55,317 nucleotides of DNA from Candidatus Stygibacter australis (GTDB taxonomy: Bacteria > Cloacimonadota > Cloacimonadia > Cloacimonadales > TCS61). The position numbers were made by a program, and so were the translations under genes. The DNA lies in contig JAVCDJ010000165.1 in the NCBI GenBank assembly GCA_030765845.1, positions 1 to 55,317 of the forward strand, written 5' to 3'. This document shows positions 26,901 through 37,800 of this stretch, piece after piece; the stretch's first letter is position 1; each line of letters begins with the position of its first letter. The notes under the pieces were generated by a model. It saw nothing but the letters and a program-made list of their open reading frames with translations, was not told the origin of the DNA and ran no database searches.

Positions 26901-29900
26901 AGTAATAGTAATATCTCCAATGAGATTATCTATCAGAGTAATATATTCAGTAAAATCTTCGACTAAAGGTGTATCTTCCACAGCATTAAAGGCAGCAGGC
27001 AGATTAAATATTGGCGGGTCATTGACTGGTGTAACAGTTACAGGTGCATTTTCAGAAGCATATAACTCACCATCAGCAACAGTAAATTCATGGGGTTCAG
27101 AGCCAAACCAGTTTTCATTAGAAATAAAAGTTACCTGATAAGCATTTACAATGGTCTGAATATTATCACCTTCAGAAACATTAATTAAGAGATCTTCTGA
27201 ATCAATATCTGAGATATAAGGCGTGAAATCTACAACCAATTGTCCATCTTCAGCAAAAGTGAACCCCTCATCAGGCACATTAATCTGGGGAGGATCATTC
27301 ACGGGAGTAACTACTACCAGCACATCATCAGAATCAAGTAATCTTCCGGTCGTCTGGTCACTTACATAGAAAGTGACCGTTTCTGCACCAAACCAGTCAG
27401 GATTTCCTATGATATGTACTTCCAGTGGATCTTCAACACCGTAAGTAATATTCAGATTTTGAGTAGCATCATGGAAGATCGTGATCTCATCATTATCGCC
27501 ATCACTGGCATAATTACTGAAATCTGAGATATATTCAACATCTTCCATTAGATCAAATTGATCAGGAAGAACGATTACCGGTGCGTCATTAACAGGAGCT
27601 ACATTTACCACAAAACCATCAGATGCTGTTAAGCTATCTATGTCAGTGGCAGTAATTATAATACCCGCCTGTCCAAACCAGTCATCCAGAGACGAGATAG
27701 TAAGGATAGTACCATTTATTTGCGCAATCACCTGAGCCGGGTCAAACTGGGCAGAATAAACCAGATCATCACCATCCTGATCGAAGAAATATTGCTCAAG
27801 GTCAACATTGAAATCAGCAAAATCCTCAAGTTTATCAATATCTGGAATATCAAGAATTACTACAGGTGGATAATTAACTGAAATAACAGTTATCAGAGTA
27901 GAATCAGCTACCATAAGTCCGGCGCTATCGGTAGCATAAAAGAATATAGTTTTTTCACCAAACCAGTTTTGCTCCGGAGTGAGAGTTACGCTGCCATCAA
28001 CTATAGAAATATTGAAAACCATATCGCCTGGTTCCAGATAGGAATAAACCAGGTAATCAGTAACAACTTCATTGAGTTCAGGATCGGTATCATAATCAGC
28101 AAATACATTGTTTAAATTTATGGAGTTATCGGTGCTATTTTCCATTATTTCAAGATCTAGCAGAGGATTTTGAACATAAGGTGGTGTATTAACTGGAGTA
28201 ATATAGACCATCACAGTATCAATACCAATTGCTCTACCCATCCCATCATTTACAGAATATACCAGAGCATCATTTCCATTCCAATTTGATAAAGCCGATA
28301 AAGTTACAATTGTGCCGTTAATTTCAGAGAACACAAATTCCGAGAAATTAACAAGGTTAACAGTGAGAATATCCTGATCAACATCAAAGATGAACTGATT
28401 GAAATCAACTATTAGATCATTATTTTCAGGGAATGTGAATCCATCATCAGGAAGATCTATCACAGGAGTATCATTAACCGGGGTTACTACAACGATGAAG
28501 GCCTGTTCCAAGTAAATTAATCCATCATTAACTGAAATGGTAAATTGTTCTTCACCGAACCAATCCTGAGCAGCAGTAAATGTTGCAATGTTATTCACAA
28601 ATACTACATCAATATTGGGTTCAGCAGCATTTGCATACAGGTTGATAAATAGAGAGTCACTATCAATATCAGATACATATCCACTTCCGAGATTGAAATC
28701 AACTAGCAGAGATTCATCTTCCTGGAATGAGAAACCTTCATAAGGAAGGTTAATTACAGGAGCATCATTTACGGGATTAAAAGTGACAGTAGTTATATCC
28801 GAATTATAATAGTCATATCCGGGAGCATAAATCGTGAAGGTGATAACTTCTGAACCAAACCAGTCCTCTACCGCAGAAAAAGTGACCTGATTAGTGAGAG
28901 AATCAATTTCTACGATAACATTATCGTTTCCTTCGGCAGATAAATTAACCTGAATATTGTAATCATTATAAATGTATTGATTGAAATCTATAGTTTGTGA
29001 GGAATCCTCATTGAATGAGAAGAGATCAGGTAAGTAGATAACTGGCATTATAGTATCATCGGTAATGATAATATCTACTAAATCAAACGAAGTAGCGCGA
29101 TCTTGACCATCATCTACCGTGAAAGTGATTCTTTCTACGCCCAACCATTCATTAGTGATAAATGTGACCATCAGACCATTAATTTCAATACCGATATTCT
29201 GATTCCCTGAATGTGTGAGAATAAGATCATCTCCATCAAGATCAAAGACATAATTTACAAAATTGACATTATAATTCTGATTAGGATTGAAGACAAATTC
29301 CAGAGGCAGATTGATCTGAGGTGGATCATTTACGGGGATCACACTTACATCAACAACATCGAAACCAGAGAATTCACCATCAAAAACTGTAAAAGTCATA
29401 GTCTCAAAACCATACCAGTTGTAATCAGGATTGAAAGTAACCATCAACTGATCAATATTAACGAAAATATTCTCATTGCCGGTAACTGATAATGAAAGTG
29501 AATCGCTGTCATCAGTGATATACTGATCAAAATCAAGCTCCAAAGGCTGGTCTTCATAAAAAGAAATTACTGGTGGCAGATCAATGAGCGGAGGATCATT
29601 AATCGGTATAACAAAAACTTCAGTTGTATCTGATGCAATTGCTCTACCCTGATTATCATCCACGGTGAAAGTGAGGATCTCTGAACCAAACCAGTCTGGT
29701 ATTGCACTGAATGTAACTATGAGTTGATCAATATCTATCAGTACATTCATATTGCCGGATACCGAAAGAGTAATAGTATCCAGATCAATGTCATTTATAT
29801 AGGGAGCAAAATCAACCATTAAAGATTCGTCTTCATGCAATGTGTAAGAATCATCTATATCAATAGTAGGCGGATCATTAACAGGACTAACAATAACATC

Positions 29901-31718
29901 CACATTATCATCTGCCATAAGAGTTTCATCATATACAGTGAATGTGATCATCTCAGAACCATTCCAATCTGGCAGAGGGATAAATTCAACTATAAGTCCA
30001 TTGATATTTACCTGAATATTTACACCTTCTGCAATAAGGGTTAGAGAATCACTATCTACATCATATACGTAATCCATTGCCTCAAAATCGACTATAAGAT
30101 TTTCATCTTCAACTATTTCAAAGTAATCTGGTAATTGAATTACCGGACTATCAGGAACAGAAATAACATTGATTGTGACTGCATCAGTATCCGAAAGTCC
30201 GGCAGTATCGATAACCGTGAATGTTATTAATTCTGAACCAAACCAGTTACCAGGAGCAGTTACATTATAAACAGCAAAGGCAATGGTCTCAAAATTCAGG
30301 TCAATATTACCAGAAAAAGATATTGATAAATCAATATCATCCACATCAATGACATAATCGGAAATATCAAGAATCAGAGATTCATCTTCATAAAAGCTGT
30401 ATTCTTCCTGGGGGATATTAATTACAGGTGCATCATTTTGTGGTTCAACAACGATCTCAACAAAGTCGTTATCAGTTAAGCGTGAAACCCCATCTGAAAC
30501 AACGAAATTCAAAACTTCCGAACCATTCCAGTTATTAAGTGGTATCAGAGTTACAAAGAAGCCATCAATATCAGCATAGATATTATCATTATCCATTACT
30601 GAAAGGACAAGTTGATCACTATCAATATCAGAGATATATTGGGTTAGATCAATAGTTTCCTCAACATCTTCAGTCATGATAAATTGATCAAAAGGAATTT
30701 CGATCACTGGAGGATCATTCACGGAATTAACAGTTACCAGGACTTCTTGAGTATTGGTAGCGCCATAAATATCTGTAGCCTCGAAAGTCACTGTTTCTGA
30801 GCCAAACCAGTTTGCAGCGGCAGAGAATTGAACTACCAGCCCGGCAATATCAATAATGATATTTTCTGTTTGGAAGACAGTGAGATCATCAATGGCATCA
30901 CCTTCTGGATCAGAAATATATGTATCAAAATATTCAATTAAATCACTATCTTCATCAAAACTGAATCCCAGAGGAGGGAATTGAAATTGAGGTGGATCAT
31001 TTTCCGGCAAGACAGTAATTTCAACCAGGGTCTCATCACCAATAAGTGAACCATCTGATGCCTGATAAGTAAATTGATCATTACCAAAGAAATTAAGATC
31101 AGGTTGATAACTAAACGAGCCATCACTATTAAATTCCAAAACACCATTTACTGCATTGTTAACTAATATTGCCGTTAAATCAAGCCCATCCGGATCATAA
31201 TCATTAGCCAGAACTCCATTATCAGCACTTACTTCAAGAAGCATGTCTTCATTGACATTATAGGCATCCTGCACAGAAACAGGGGGCAGATCAGCAGGAG
31301 CATAGAGCTGGTAAGGATCATAAAGCGAACCAGCAGCAGAGTTATCAGCGAAATAGATCGGGTAATCTCCTTCGCAATCATAAACCACATCTGCAGCAGC
31401 ATCATAGATCATAAATGTAATAAGTTCCTGATCACCAGATTCGGCATTACTGCGAACAGTAAGATACCACATAGCATAAGGACCTACCTGGTCCCAGACA
31501 GCAATTGCCCGGCAATCATCTACACCGCCGGGTCCAAATGCTGCCAGAATGTTATCGGGATTTTCGTTATTAAACTCTTGCCCATATAAGGAAACCTCAG
31601 TGTATACCTGCATATTGTACTGATTACCAGTCATAGGAGTCCATAGTGGTGGATCAGCGAATACCAGGCAGGTAAGTACTAAAGCTAAAGCAAATAATAA
31701 TATTTTTTGTTTATACAT
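23991..31718 (-). CDS. Giant cadherin-like repeat surface protein with cohesin-like domain (2,575 aa)
   Basis: It has a signal peptide (1-21). Next is an N-terminal module (PLWTPMTGNQYNMQVY ... NPDNILAAFGPGGVDDCRAIAVW) related to those of the neighbouring giants. About 23 tandem domains of 80-100 residues follow, each beginning VNDxP and containing xxEDxxLxxDF...YISDxD...NWFGxExITFTV, typical of calcium-binding cadherin-like domains. At about 2135-2274 sits a different domain (DVVITLPNLDGLEPGEDFDLPV ... WLLFDPEILEFLGF ... GAMVNLEFKY) with the cohesin pattern. The end (CYPNPFSTS ... ARGVYFAHVTG ... VKLVIKD) is a type IX-style sorting tail. GGAGGT lies upstream of the ATG. It is probably an exported adhesin or scaffold. 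Confidence 0.9.
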   Translation of the reverse strand: MYKQKILLFALALVLTCLVFADPPLWTPMTGNQYNMQVYTEVSLYGQEFNNENPDNILAAFGPGGVDDCRAIAVWDQVGPYAMWYLTVRSNAESGDQELITFMIYDAAADVVYDCEGDYPIYFADNSAAGSLYDPYQLYAPADLPPVSVQDAYNVNEDMLLEVSADNGVLANDYDPDGLDLTAILVNNAVNGVLEFNSDGSFSYQPDLNFFGNDQFTYQASDGSLIGDETLVEITVLPENDPPQFQFPPLGFSFDEDSDLIEYFDTYISDPEGDAIDDLTVFQTENIIIDIAGLVVQFSAAANWFGSETVTFEATDIYGATNTQEVLVTVNSVNDPPVIEIPFDQFIMTEDVEETIDLTQYISDIDSDQLVLSVMDNDNIYADIDGFFVTLIPLNNWNGSEVLNFVVSDGVSRLTDNDFVEIVVEPQNDAPVINIPQEEYSFYEDESLILDISDYVIDVDDIDLSISFSGNIDLNFETIAFAVYNVTAPGNWFGSELITFTVIDTAGLSDTDAVTINVISVPDSPVIQLPDYFEIVEDENLIVDFEAMDYVYDVDSDSLTLIAEGVNIQVNINGLIVEFIPLPDWNGSEMITFTVYDETLMADDNVDVIVSPVNDPPTIDIDDSYTLHEDESLMVDFAPYINDIDLDTITLSVSGNMNVLIDIDQLIVTFSAIPDWFGSEILTFTVDDNQGRAIASDTTEVFVIPINDPPLIDLPPVISFYEDQPLELDFDQYITDDSDSLSLSVTGNENIFVNIDQLMVTFNPDYNWYGFETMTFTVFDGEFSGFDVVDVSVIPVNDPPQINLPLEFVFNPNQNYNVNFVNYVFDLDGDDLILTHSGNQNIGIEINGLMVTFITNEWLGVERITFTVDDGQDRATSFDLVDIIITDDTIMPVIYLPDLFSFNEDSSQTIDFNQYIYNDYNIQVNLSAEGNDNVIVEIDSLTNQVTFSAVEDWFGSEVITFTIYAPGYDYYNSDITTVTFNPVNDAPVINLPYEGFSFQEDESLLVDFNLGSGYVSDIDSDSLFINLYANAAEPNIDVVFVNNIATFTAAQDWFGEEQFTISVNDGLIYLEQAFIVVVTPVNDTPVIDLPDDGFTFPENNDLIVDFNQFIFDVDQDILTVNLVNFSEFVFSEINGTIVTLSALSNWNGNDALVYSVNDGMGRAIGIDTVMVYITPVNTPPYVQNPLLDLEIMENSTDNSINLNNVFADYDTDPELNEVVTDYLVYSYLEPGDMVFNISIVDGSVTLTPEQNWFGEKTIFFYATDSAGLMVADSTLITVISVNYPPVVILDIPDIDKLEDFADFNVDLEQYFFDQDGDDLVYSAQFDPAQVIAQINGTILTISSLDDWFGQAGIIITATDIDSLTASDGFVVNVAPVNDAPVIVLPDQFDLMEDVEYISDFSNYASDGDNDEITIFHDATQNLNITYGVEDPLEVHIIGNPDWFGAETVTFYVSDQTTGRLLDSDDVLVVVTPVNDPPQINVPDEGFTFAEDGQLVVDFTPYISDIDSEDLLINVSEGDNIQTIVNAYQVTFISNENWFGSEPHEFTVADGELYASENAPVTVTPVNDPPIFNLPAAFNAVEDTPLVEDFTEYITLIDNLIGDITITAVGTYPNVGINVSGTQVTFTPALNFNGTVNIGFQVDDNAGGISSDNVDLIIASVNDAPTIDLPATYTFGEDLSLEVNFEPFINDVDGDNLVLSSQNAVNINVNIDQFMVTFSAGANWNGNEDITFIVSDDLTRATDDDIVNVIVTPINDAPDINLPDQFRFNEDNTHERDFLSYISDVDTPIDDLSLMVSGNTNIIVGITELNVLFSTNANWYGNETITFTVFEDGARLQDSDDVLVVVTPVNDAPVINLPESVNVNEGGSITLDFSDYISDVDNNYSDLILVEVGGLDDSLTVEIDSLNVTISALTDWTGFGMIEFSVSDPQYSDNDNMRVVVLPINDAPTIELPDQFEALEDTPLTIDFTSFVDDVDNNPLTLTVTGNENMLVIIDGLAITILGDLNWHGEETLQFTVDDNFSRLTDTDSVLIVVQSVNDAPVINLPAFIIAIEDSVETFDFSEYIYDVDGDSLTLTYEGNDYIDEFIIDGLTITIVDDTWGVNENVLFRVSDGIDSRTDIVNFTLLTAEFPPLTGDVVITLPNLDGLEPGEDFDLPVNVNLLIENWEVFGFEFWLLFDPEILEFLGFNFDGTIIDTTRFARSGNHFSFRETFINYDLPDTTQSIIGTGAMVNLEFKYISTEYEQAVVELDEFEFHAPAPFFPTVFDGVINNDFPTLAIPLQDQGLIEDFQTVSVGLQDFFFDNTPQSELQFSVASASLDFAVTIDNDSLHIISMQDEYTTQQWPVKVVCWDRFMYSVRDTFFVWIDPVNDAPAISFVNDFQVATNSQLDVDFNDYITDVDNNVATEVTIDIVNTTDTSDPDIQIIPFTFLPDLKTATFYGLPNWTGENSFEITASDLLSDSTAVFKVTVIYEGSDDIHCYPNPFSTSTGTNFVINTVTPLADVSIEIYDFAGRKVCSEDFHGRGANEINWMGYTKGWNGSTAGTKLARGVYFAHVTGKDDYGAKALESVVKLVIKD

Positions 31719-31801
31719 CCCGTACCTCCAAATTTATTTTTTTTTTCATTTTCATTCCTTTTAATAATTCACTTATACTTTTTTATAATAATTTTATGTG
31801 T

Positions 31802-31827
31802 GTCCGGACTGCCGCAGCAGCCCGGAC
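31802..31827 (-). terminator. Hairpin downstream of the 2,353-aa giant
   Basis: On the minus strand GTCCGGGCTGC pairs with GCAGTCCGGAC around TGCG (one G-T pair), starting 14 bp past the stop codon. The following sequence is AT-rich but lacks a clean U-tract, so termination may be partial and allow read-through into the next giant. Confidence 0.6.
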
Positions 31828-31841
31828 AATCTGGTGAATGA

Positions 31842-34800
31842 TTATTTGATCATCACCATTTTACGGGTCGCTGAAAATTGAGAAGAATTAAGCGAATAGA
31901 AATAGATGCCACTGGCAACCTGATTTCCATTATCATCTGTACCGTCCCAGATGACGCTATGTGATCCAGCTTCCCTTGGTTCTCTCACGAGAGCCTTTAT
32001 CTTCTCTCCTCTCAAATTGAAGATATTTATGGTCACGAAATCCTGAGCAGCTAATTCGAATGAAATAGTGGTAACAGGATTAAACGGATTTGGATAGTTT
32101 TGGTTGAGAACATTTGCGGTAACAATTTGATCATCCTCTTCATCAACAGGATAGAAAGCAGCCTGGAAAGGTTCAAATGGGGTACCGATTTTAGTATCAG
32201 CCTGGAATGAGATCATATCGAGGCAGGTACTTTCACAATTATTTTCGTCTATAAGGCGAATATAAAGAGGGTCACCGGTAGTAATACCTACGATAGTGAA
32301 GTACCAAAATCCCTGTTCAAGATATGAGCTTTCCTGCCAGATACCATGAGCACGGCAAATTCCTTCAGCATCAAAGATACCCATTGCTCTATCATCTGCC
32401 CACTCATAGATTTCATTATCATACTGAGCACTAAGCATCAGGATCATATTATCCGAAGTACCAGATAAGATTTCCCATTCTGCAGGAGAATTATCTGGCA
32501 TTGATTGAGCATGACCATTTCTATCTCTTGTAATCAATGGATAAAGTGGGTATATCAGAATATCAGGGTTAGTCATTTGAACTTTGTATCCTATTCCCGG
32601 TGCCATTATCTTCAAATCACCAAACCAGATACCGCTGCCTACTTCCGGGAAATATTCAGCAGACTGGGTTTGATTTTTTACAATATGAACATTATCCAGT
32701 ATTGAATTTAAAGCAGAAGTTAAAGAATCTTCAGTGGGAGGATAATATCCTATCCAATTCCAATCTGCTATCATCTCAATCGGAGTGTCAGACATTATCC
32801 GGTTTCCCGTAAGAGAGAATACAGAGACCGAATCATCAACGTTAACCAGGTATCCACCGCCATCTATAATAAATTCCAGATCTCCAAACCATCCAGGGAT
32901 TTCTGGATAATAATCAGCAGTTTGTGTTTGATATTTAACAGTATTTACATTTTCGCCAAGTGTATCACTGAATACATATTCCAGTGAATAGTCTTCAGGC
33001 TGGACATAAAATGAGATCCAGTTCCAGTTTGTCATAAGGCTCATCGTTTGAGTTATATTGTAAGTTACATCAACCATGAAAGTATCTGTAACAGAGGCAC
33101 GAGTGACATTATCATCGGCAGTAACAATAACCTCAGAAACTCCATTCCAGTTGATGATAGAAGATATGGTAAGAATTCCATCTAATTCAGTAACGCTAAT
33201 TTGCTCGTCATTAAAATCAACCTGATAAGTTAACATATCTCCATCGACATCATAGAAATGAGGTGAAAGATCAATATCAAAATCAGAGAAATTGATTTCA
33301 ACAAACTGGTCAGGAATAGGAACTAAGACAACAGGTGCATCATTTACGGGAATAATCTCGAAGTTTACAAGATCAGAAGCATTTTCCCCATAAGTATCCG
33401 TAACAGTGAAAGTGATATCCTCATCACCATTCCAGTCAGGATCAGGAGCTGTGACTACTGCAAAATGAGTTACTGGATCAATATCAACCAGTAAATCCGT
33501 ATTACCGGAATATTGCCAGGTCAGAGTTTCATCTTCATCATCCACATCATTTACATAGTAATCAAGATCAATGGTATTGAAGAGATTCCCTTCCTGGACC
33601 TGTTGATCAGGAATCTGGAAAGCGAAATATGGTGGATCATTAACAGGATTAACTACTACATTAACAGTATCTGTGACTACAAAACGACGCGATTCATCTG
33701 CAAGTGAGAAAGTGATAACTTCAGTTCCAAACCAGTTCAAGTCAGCAGAGAAAGTGACAATTGTGCCGTTAATAACTACGATAACATTTTCACCGTCAGC
33801 AGATGTCAACGTAAGATTTGCTAGATCAGTATCTACATCAAAGACATAACCCATATCTATAAAATCAAGGATCAAAATAGTATCTTCATCAAAGGTGAAT
33901 TCTTCGGGAAGAAGAAGCATAGGAGGATCATTAACAGCAGAAATAGTCAAAATAAATGTATCCTCTGCAGTAAGTCTATTGATCCCGTCATCTGCTGTAA
34001 CTGTAATATTCACTGATCCATTAAGATTAGGAACAGAGTAGAAATAGAGTAGATTATCCTGTATATCGAGTGTTACTATTGTGTCACTGGCTACTGCTTC
34101 ATAAGAGAGAACATCACCATCAATATCATCAAAATACAGGTCGAGATCAATACTGTAAGTATCGAAGTCTTCAAGTTTACTCTGATTAGGAATTGGAGCT
34201 GCAACATAAGGAGGATCGTTGAGTGGATTAACAGTAACCTGGAAAGTATCAGCAATTGCAGCTCTAACTACTTGATCGGAGATATGAATAACAACCTCAG
34301 TATCTCCCGTCCAGTCATTTACAGAATTAATCTGCATCAAAGAACCATTAAGCGTCACTGTGAGGTGATCACTGATATAATCAGCGTAGAAATATAACTG
34401 ACTGTTATCAACATCAGCATAATTCGGAGCCATATCATACTGGTAAGGCTCAAAGTCTTCATCAAAAAAGAGATCTTCTAATGGAGTTATTATGACTGGT
34501 GGATCATTAACCGGCATAATCAAAACGTGGAATGTATCAGTAACAGTAGCTCTACCCATTTGATCATCTGCTGTGATATATGCATCGAAGGATCCAAACC
34601 AATTTTCGATAGCTGTTATTGTCATAATATTATCTTCAATAATAATCACACCACCAGGATCAGAGACCTGAGCTGAATAAACCAGGGGATCTCCATCTAT
34701 ATCAAAGAAATTAGAATCAAGATTAACTGGATCAGAGACAGTATCTTCATCGATAGTGATATCTCCTAATGGAACCTGAACAACAGGAGGATCATTAACT

Positions 34801-37800
34801 GGGTCAATAAACACATCGAAAGTATCGGTAACCACTGCTCTATTTTGCAGATCATTGGCAATAACTTCGATCGTAGTAGTTCCATACCAGTTATCAAGAG
34901 AATTTAGATTAAGGAAATTCTGGTTTATGCTGGCTGAAATATCATCTTCATTATAGTTTACATAATAGGTAAGATTCTGGTCAACGTCATTGAAATGATA
35001 GTCCAGATCAATATCAAAGGCTACGAAGTCTTCCTGCAGATACAAATCTTCAAGAGGAATAATTAATTCGGGAGGATCATTTACAGGAGTAACAACAAGA
35101 TCAAACTGATCTGAGACAGATAACCTGTTGATTTCATCGCTGGCAGTTACTTCAATAGTTGTAGTACCAAACCAGTCAGAAACTGCTGATAATTCCAGAA
35201 CAGCTCCAATCAAGTTAATATTGACTTCTTCTGATACGAAATCGACGCTATAAGTAAGCGGGTCTCCGTCAACATCAATAAAATATCCGGTAAAATCAAT
35301 CTGGAAAGTAGCAAAGTCCTCTGCTTTAGTAACATCATTGAAATATGTAACTATTTCTGGAGGATTATTGACAGGCTGAACAATGACATCAAAGGTATCG
35401 CTGACAGTTACCCGATCATTTCCATCTTGAGCAGTAACGGTAACCGAGGTTGTTCCATTCCAGTTAGTTTCAGGTTCAAAATACAGCATATTTGAGATAA
35501 TATCCACATTAATAGCAGTATTTTCAAAAGAAGCTGCATATTCCAGAATATCACCATCTACATCATCAAAATAATAATCCAAGTCAAGACTATGAGTACC
35601 AGAATCTTCCAGAATATACTGATCAGGGATAGGAGTTACAGTTGGCGGGTCATTAACCGGCAGTACAATAACATCAACAGAATCGGATGAATTTTCTGGT
35701 CCATTGATATTGGAAACTTCAAAGGTGATCTGTTCCTGACCATTCCAGTCCGGATAAGCCCCAAACGTGACAACAAATTCATTTATTTCAACTGTGATAT
35801 AGTTTGCATTTTGGTAAGTTAGTTGAATATCGAAATTATCAGGATTGCTTATATAGGGAGCAAAATTAACAGGAAGAGATTCATCTTCATCAAAAGTGAA
35901 GTTTTGAGGTAATATAATAGTTAATTCATCTGCCTGTGGAAGAACAATAACCTGAACCTGGTCAGAATTAGTGAATTCTTCATCAGAAATACTGAAAGTA
36001 ACAAGCTCTTGACCATTCCAGTTTTCTACATTAGAAAAACTAACCATCAAACCCACAATATCGATCAAGACATTGGTATTACCAGTAGCTTCAAGAAAAA
36101 GACTATCGCTGTCAACATCAGTAACATACTGAGAAAAATCTACATCTAAGATATTATCTTCATAAAATTCAAAGGTTTCTGGTAAAGCAATAACCGGTTC
36201 ATCATTAACAGGGGCAATATAAACCCAGAAATCATCAGTTACAGTAACTCTATTTCCATCACTGGCAGTAACAGAAACTTCTGTATCGCCAGATTTATTT
36301 AAACGTGAATAAATTGTGAGAGTATTTTGATCAATAGAAGCATTTATAAGGTCTATATCATACTCAACGTCATAACTAAGAGAATCATCATAGTCAACAA
36401 AGTGCTGGTTTAAATCAATAACTATTGCTTCAAAATCCTCATCAACATATTGATCGTCTATCGGAACATCTACATACGGTGGATCATTAACAGGCTGGAC
36501 AATTACATCGAATTGATCAACTGCCGGATCATTACCAGGGATGTTATCTGAGGCGTAAACGGTTACGTTAGCTGTACCATACCAGTTAAATACAGAGCTA
36601 ATAGCAAGAATGCTGTCATTTACAGTAATGCCAATCTGGTTATCGTTAAAATCAACTGAATATGTAATGGGATCATCTTCCGGGTCACTAAAATGAGTGC
36701 TTAGATCAAGATCAAAAGGCAGGAAATCCTCATTCACGTTTTGATCATCAACAGGTGAAGCAAGAACAGGAGGATCATTAACAGGATTCACTTGAACAGT
36801 AAGGGTATCGTTAGTTGTTAAACGACCGAATTCATCCTGTGCAGTTACCGTAACATCAACTGAGCCATTCCATTGAGGAAGAGAAGCAATCGTCATGATT
36901 TCTCCAACAATATCAACAATTATAGAATTATTCTCATTTAAAGAAGCAGAGAATAATAGTGTGTCATTATCAACGTCAATAAAGTGATCATAGAGATTAA
37001 TATCGAATGCTGGGAATGCTTCTTCTAATATATAGTCAGGAATCTCCAAATATACATAAGGGGGATCATTAACGGGAGTTACAATTACATCAAAAGAATC
37101 AGAGACATCATTAAAAAGGTCTGCCGCAGTAACAGTAACCGTGGAAGTACCATACCAGTCAGCAATTGGTTGGAAATAAAGGAAATCATTATCAATCCAG
37201 ACATTCAAATCATTAGACTCGAAATCAACTGAAAAATCAAGTGGATCGTTATCGTAATCTACAAAGTAATAATTAAGGTTTCTGGCAATTTGGTCATCAT
37301 CTTCGTTCATATATGTATCAGGAAGATCGACCAGTAATATGGGAGGATCATTTTCTTCCAGAACTGTGATCTGGAAAGTATCAGATGCTATGAGACGGTT
37401 ATAATCATCCTGCGCAGTAATAGTCACGTCAGTAATCCCATGCCAGTTTTCTACAGAAGAAATAGTCATGATATTTTCATCAATTGCAATAGTGACATGA
37501 TTAAAATCATAATTAGCAGAAAAATGAAGATCATCTCCGTCAACATCAATGAAATGATCATCAAGGTCAGTTATCTGATCTTCGAAGTCTTCTATAAGCT
37601 CGATATCCGGCAAAGGTAAGATTACTTCTGGAGCGTCATTTACTGGATTAACTGTGATAAAAACTGTGTCATAAACAGTGTATTCCAGATCTTCTGCTGT
37701 AAAAACAACAGTTTCTGAGCCGTTCCAATTCTCCTGGAATGTGGAAATTGTTACATTTGCCAAGCTGTCTATGACAATATTTAGATTGATGTTATCCAAA

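Noticed and set aside
23991-31718. A dockerin partner for the cohesin-like domain within the window.
   Set aside because: I found no pair of dockerin-type calcium loops in any of the proteins.
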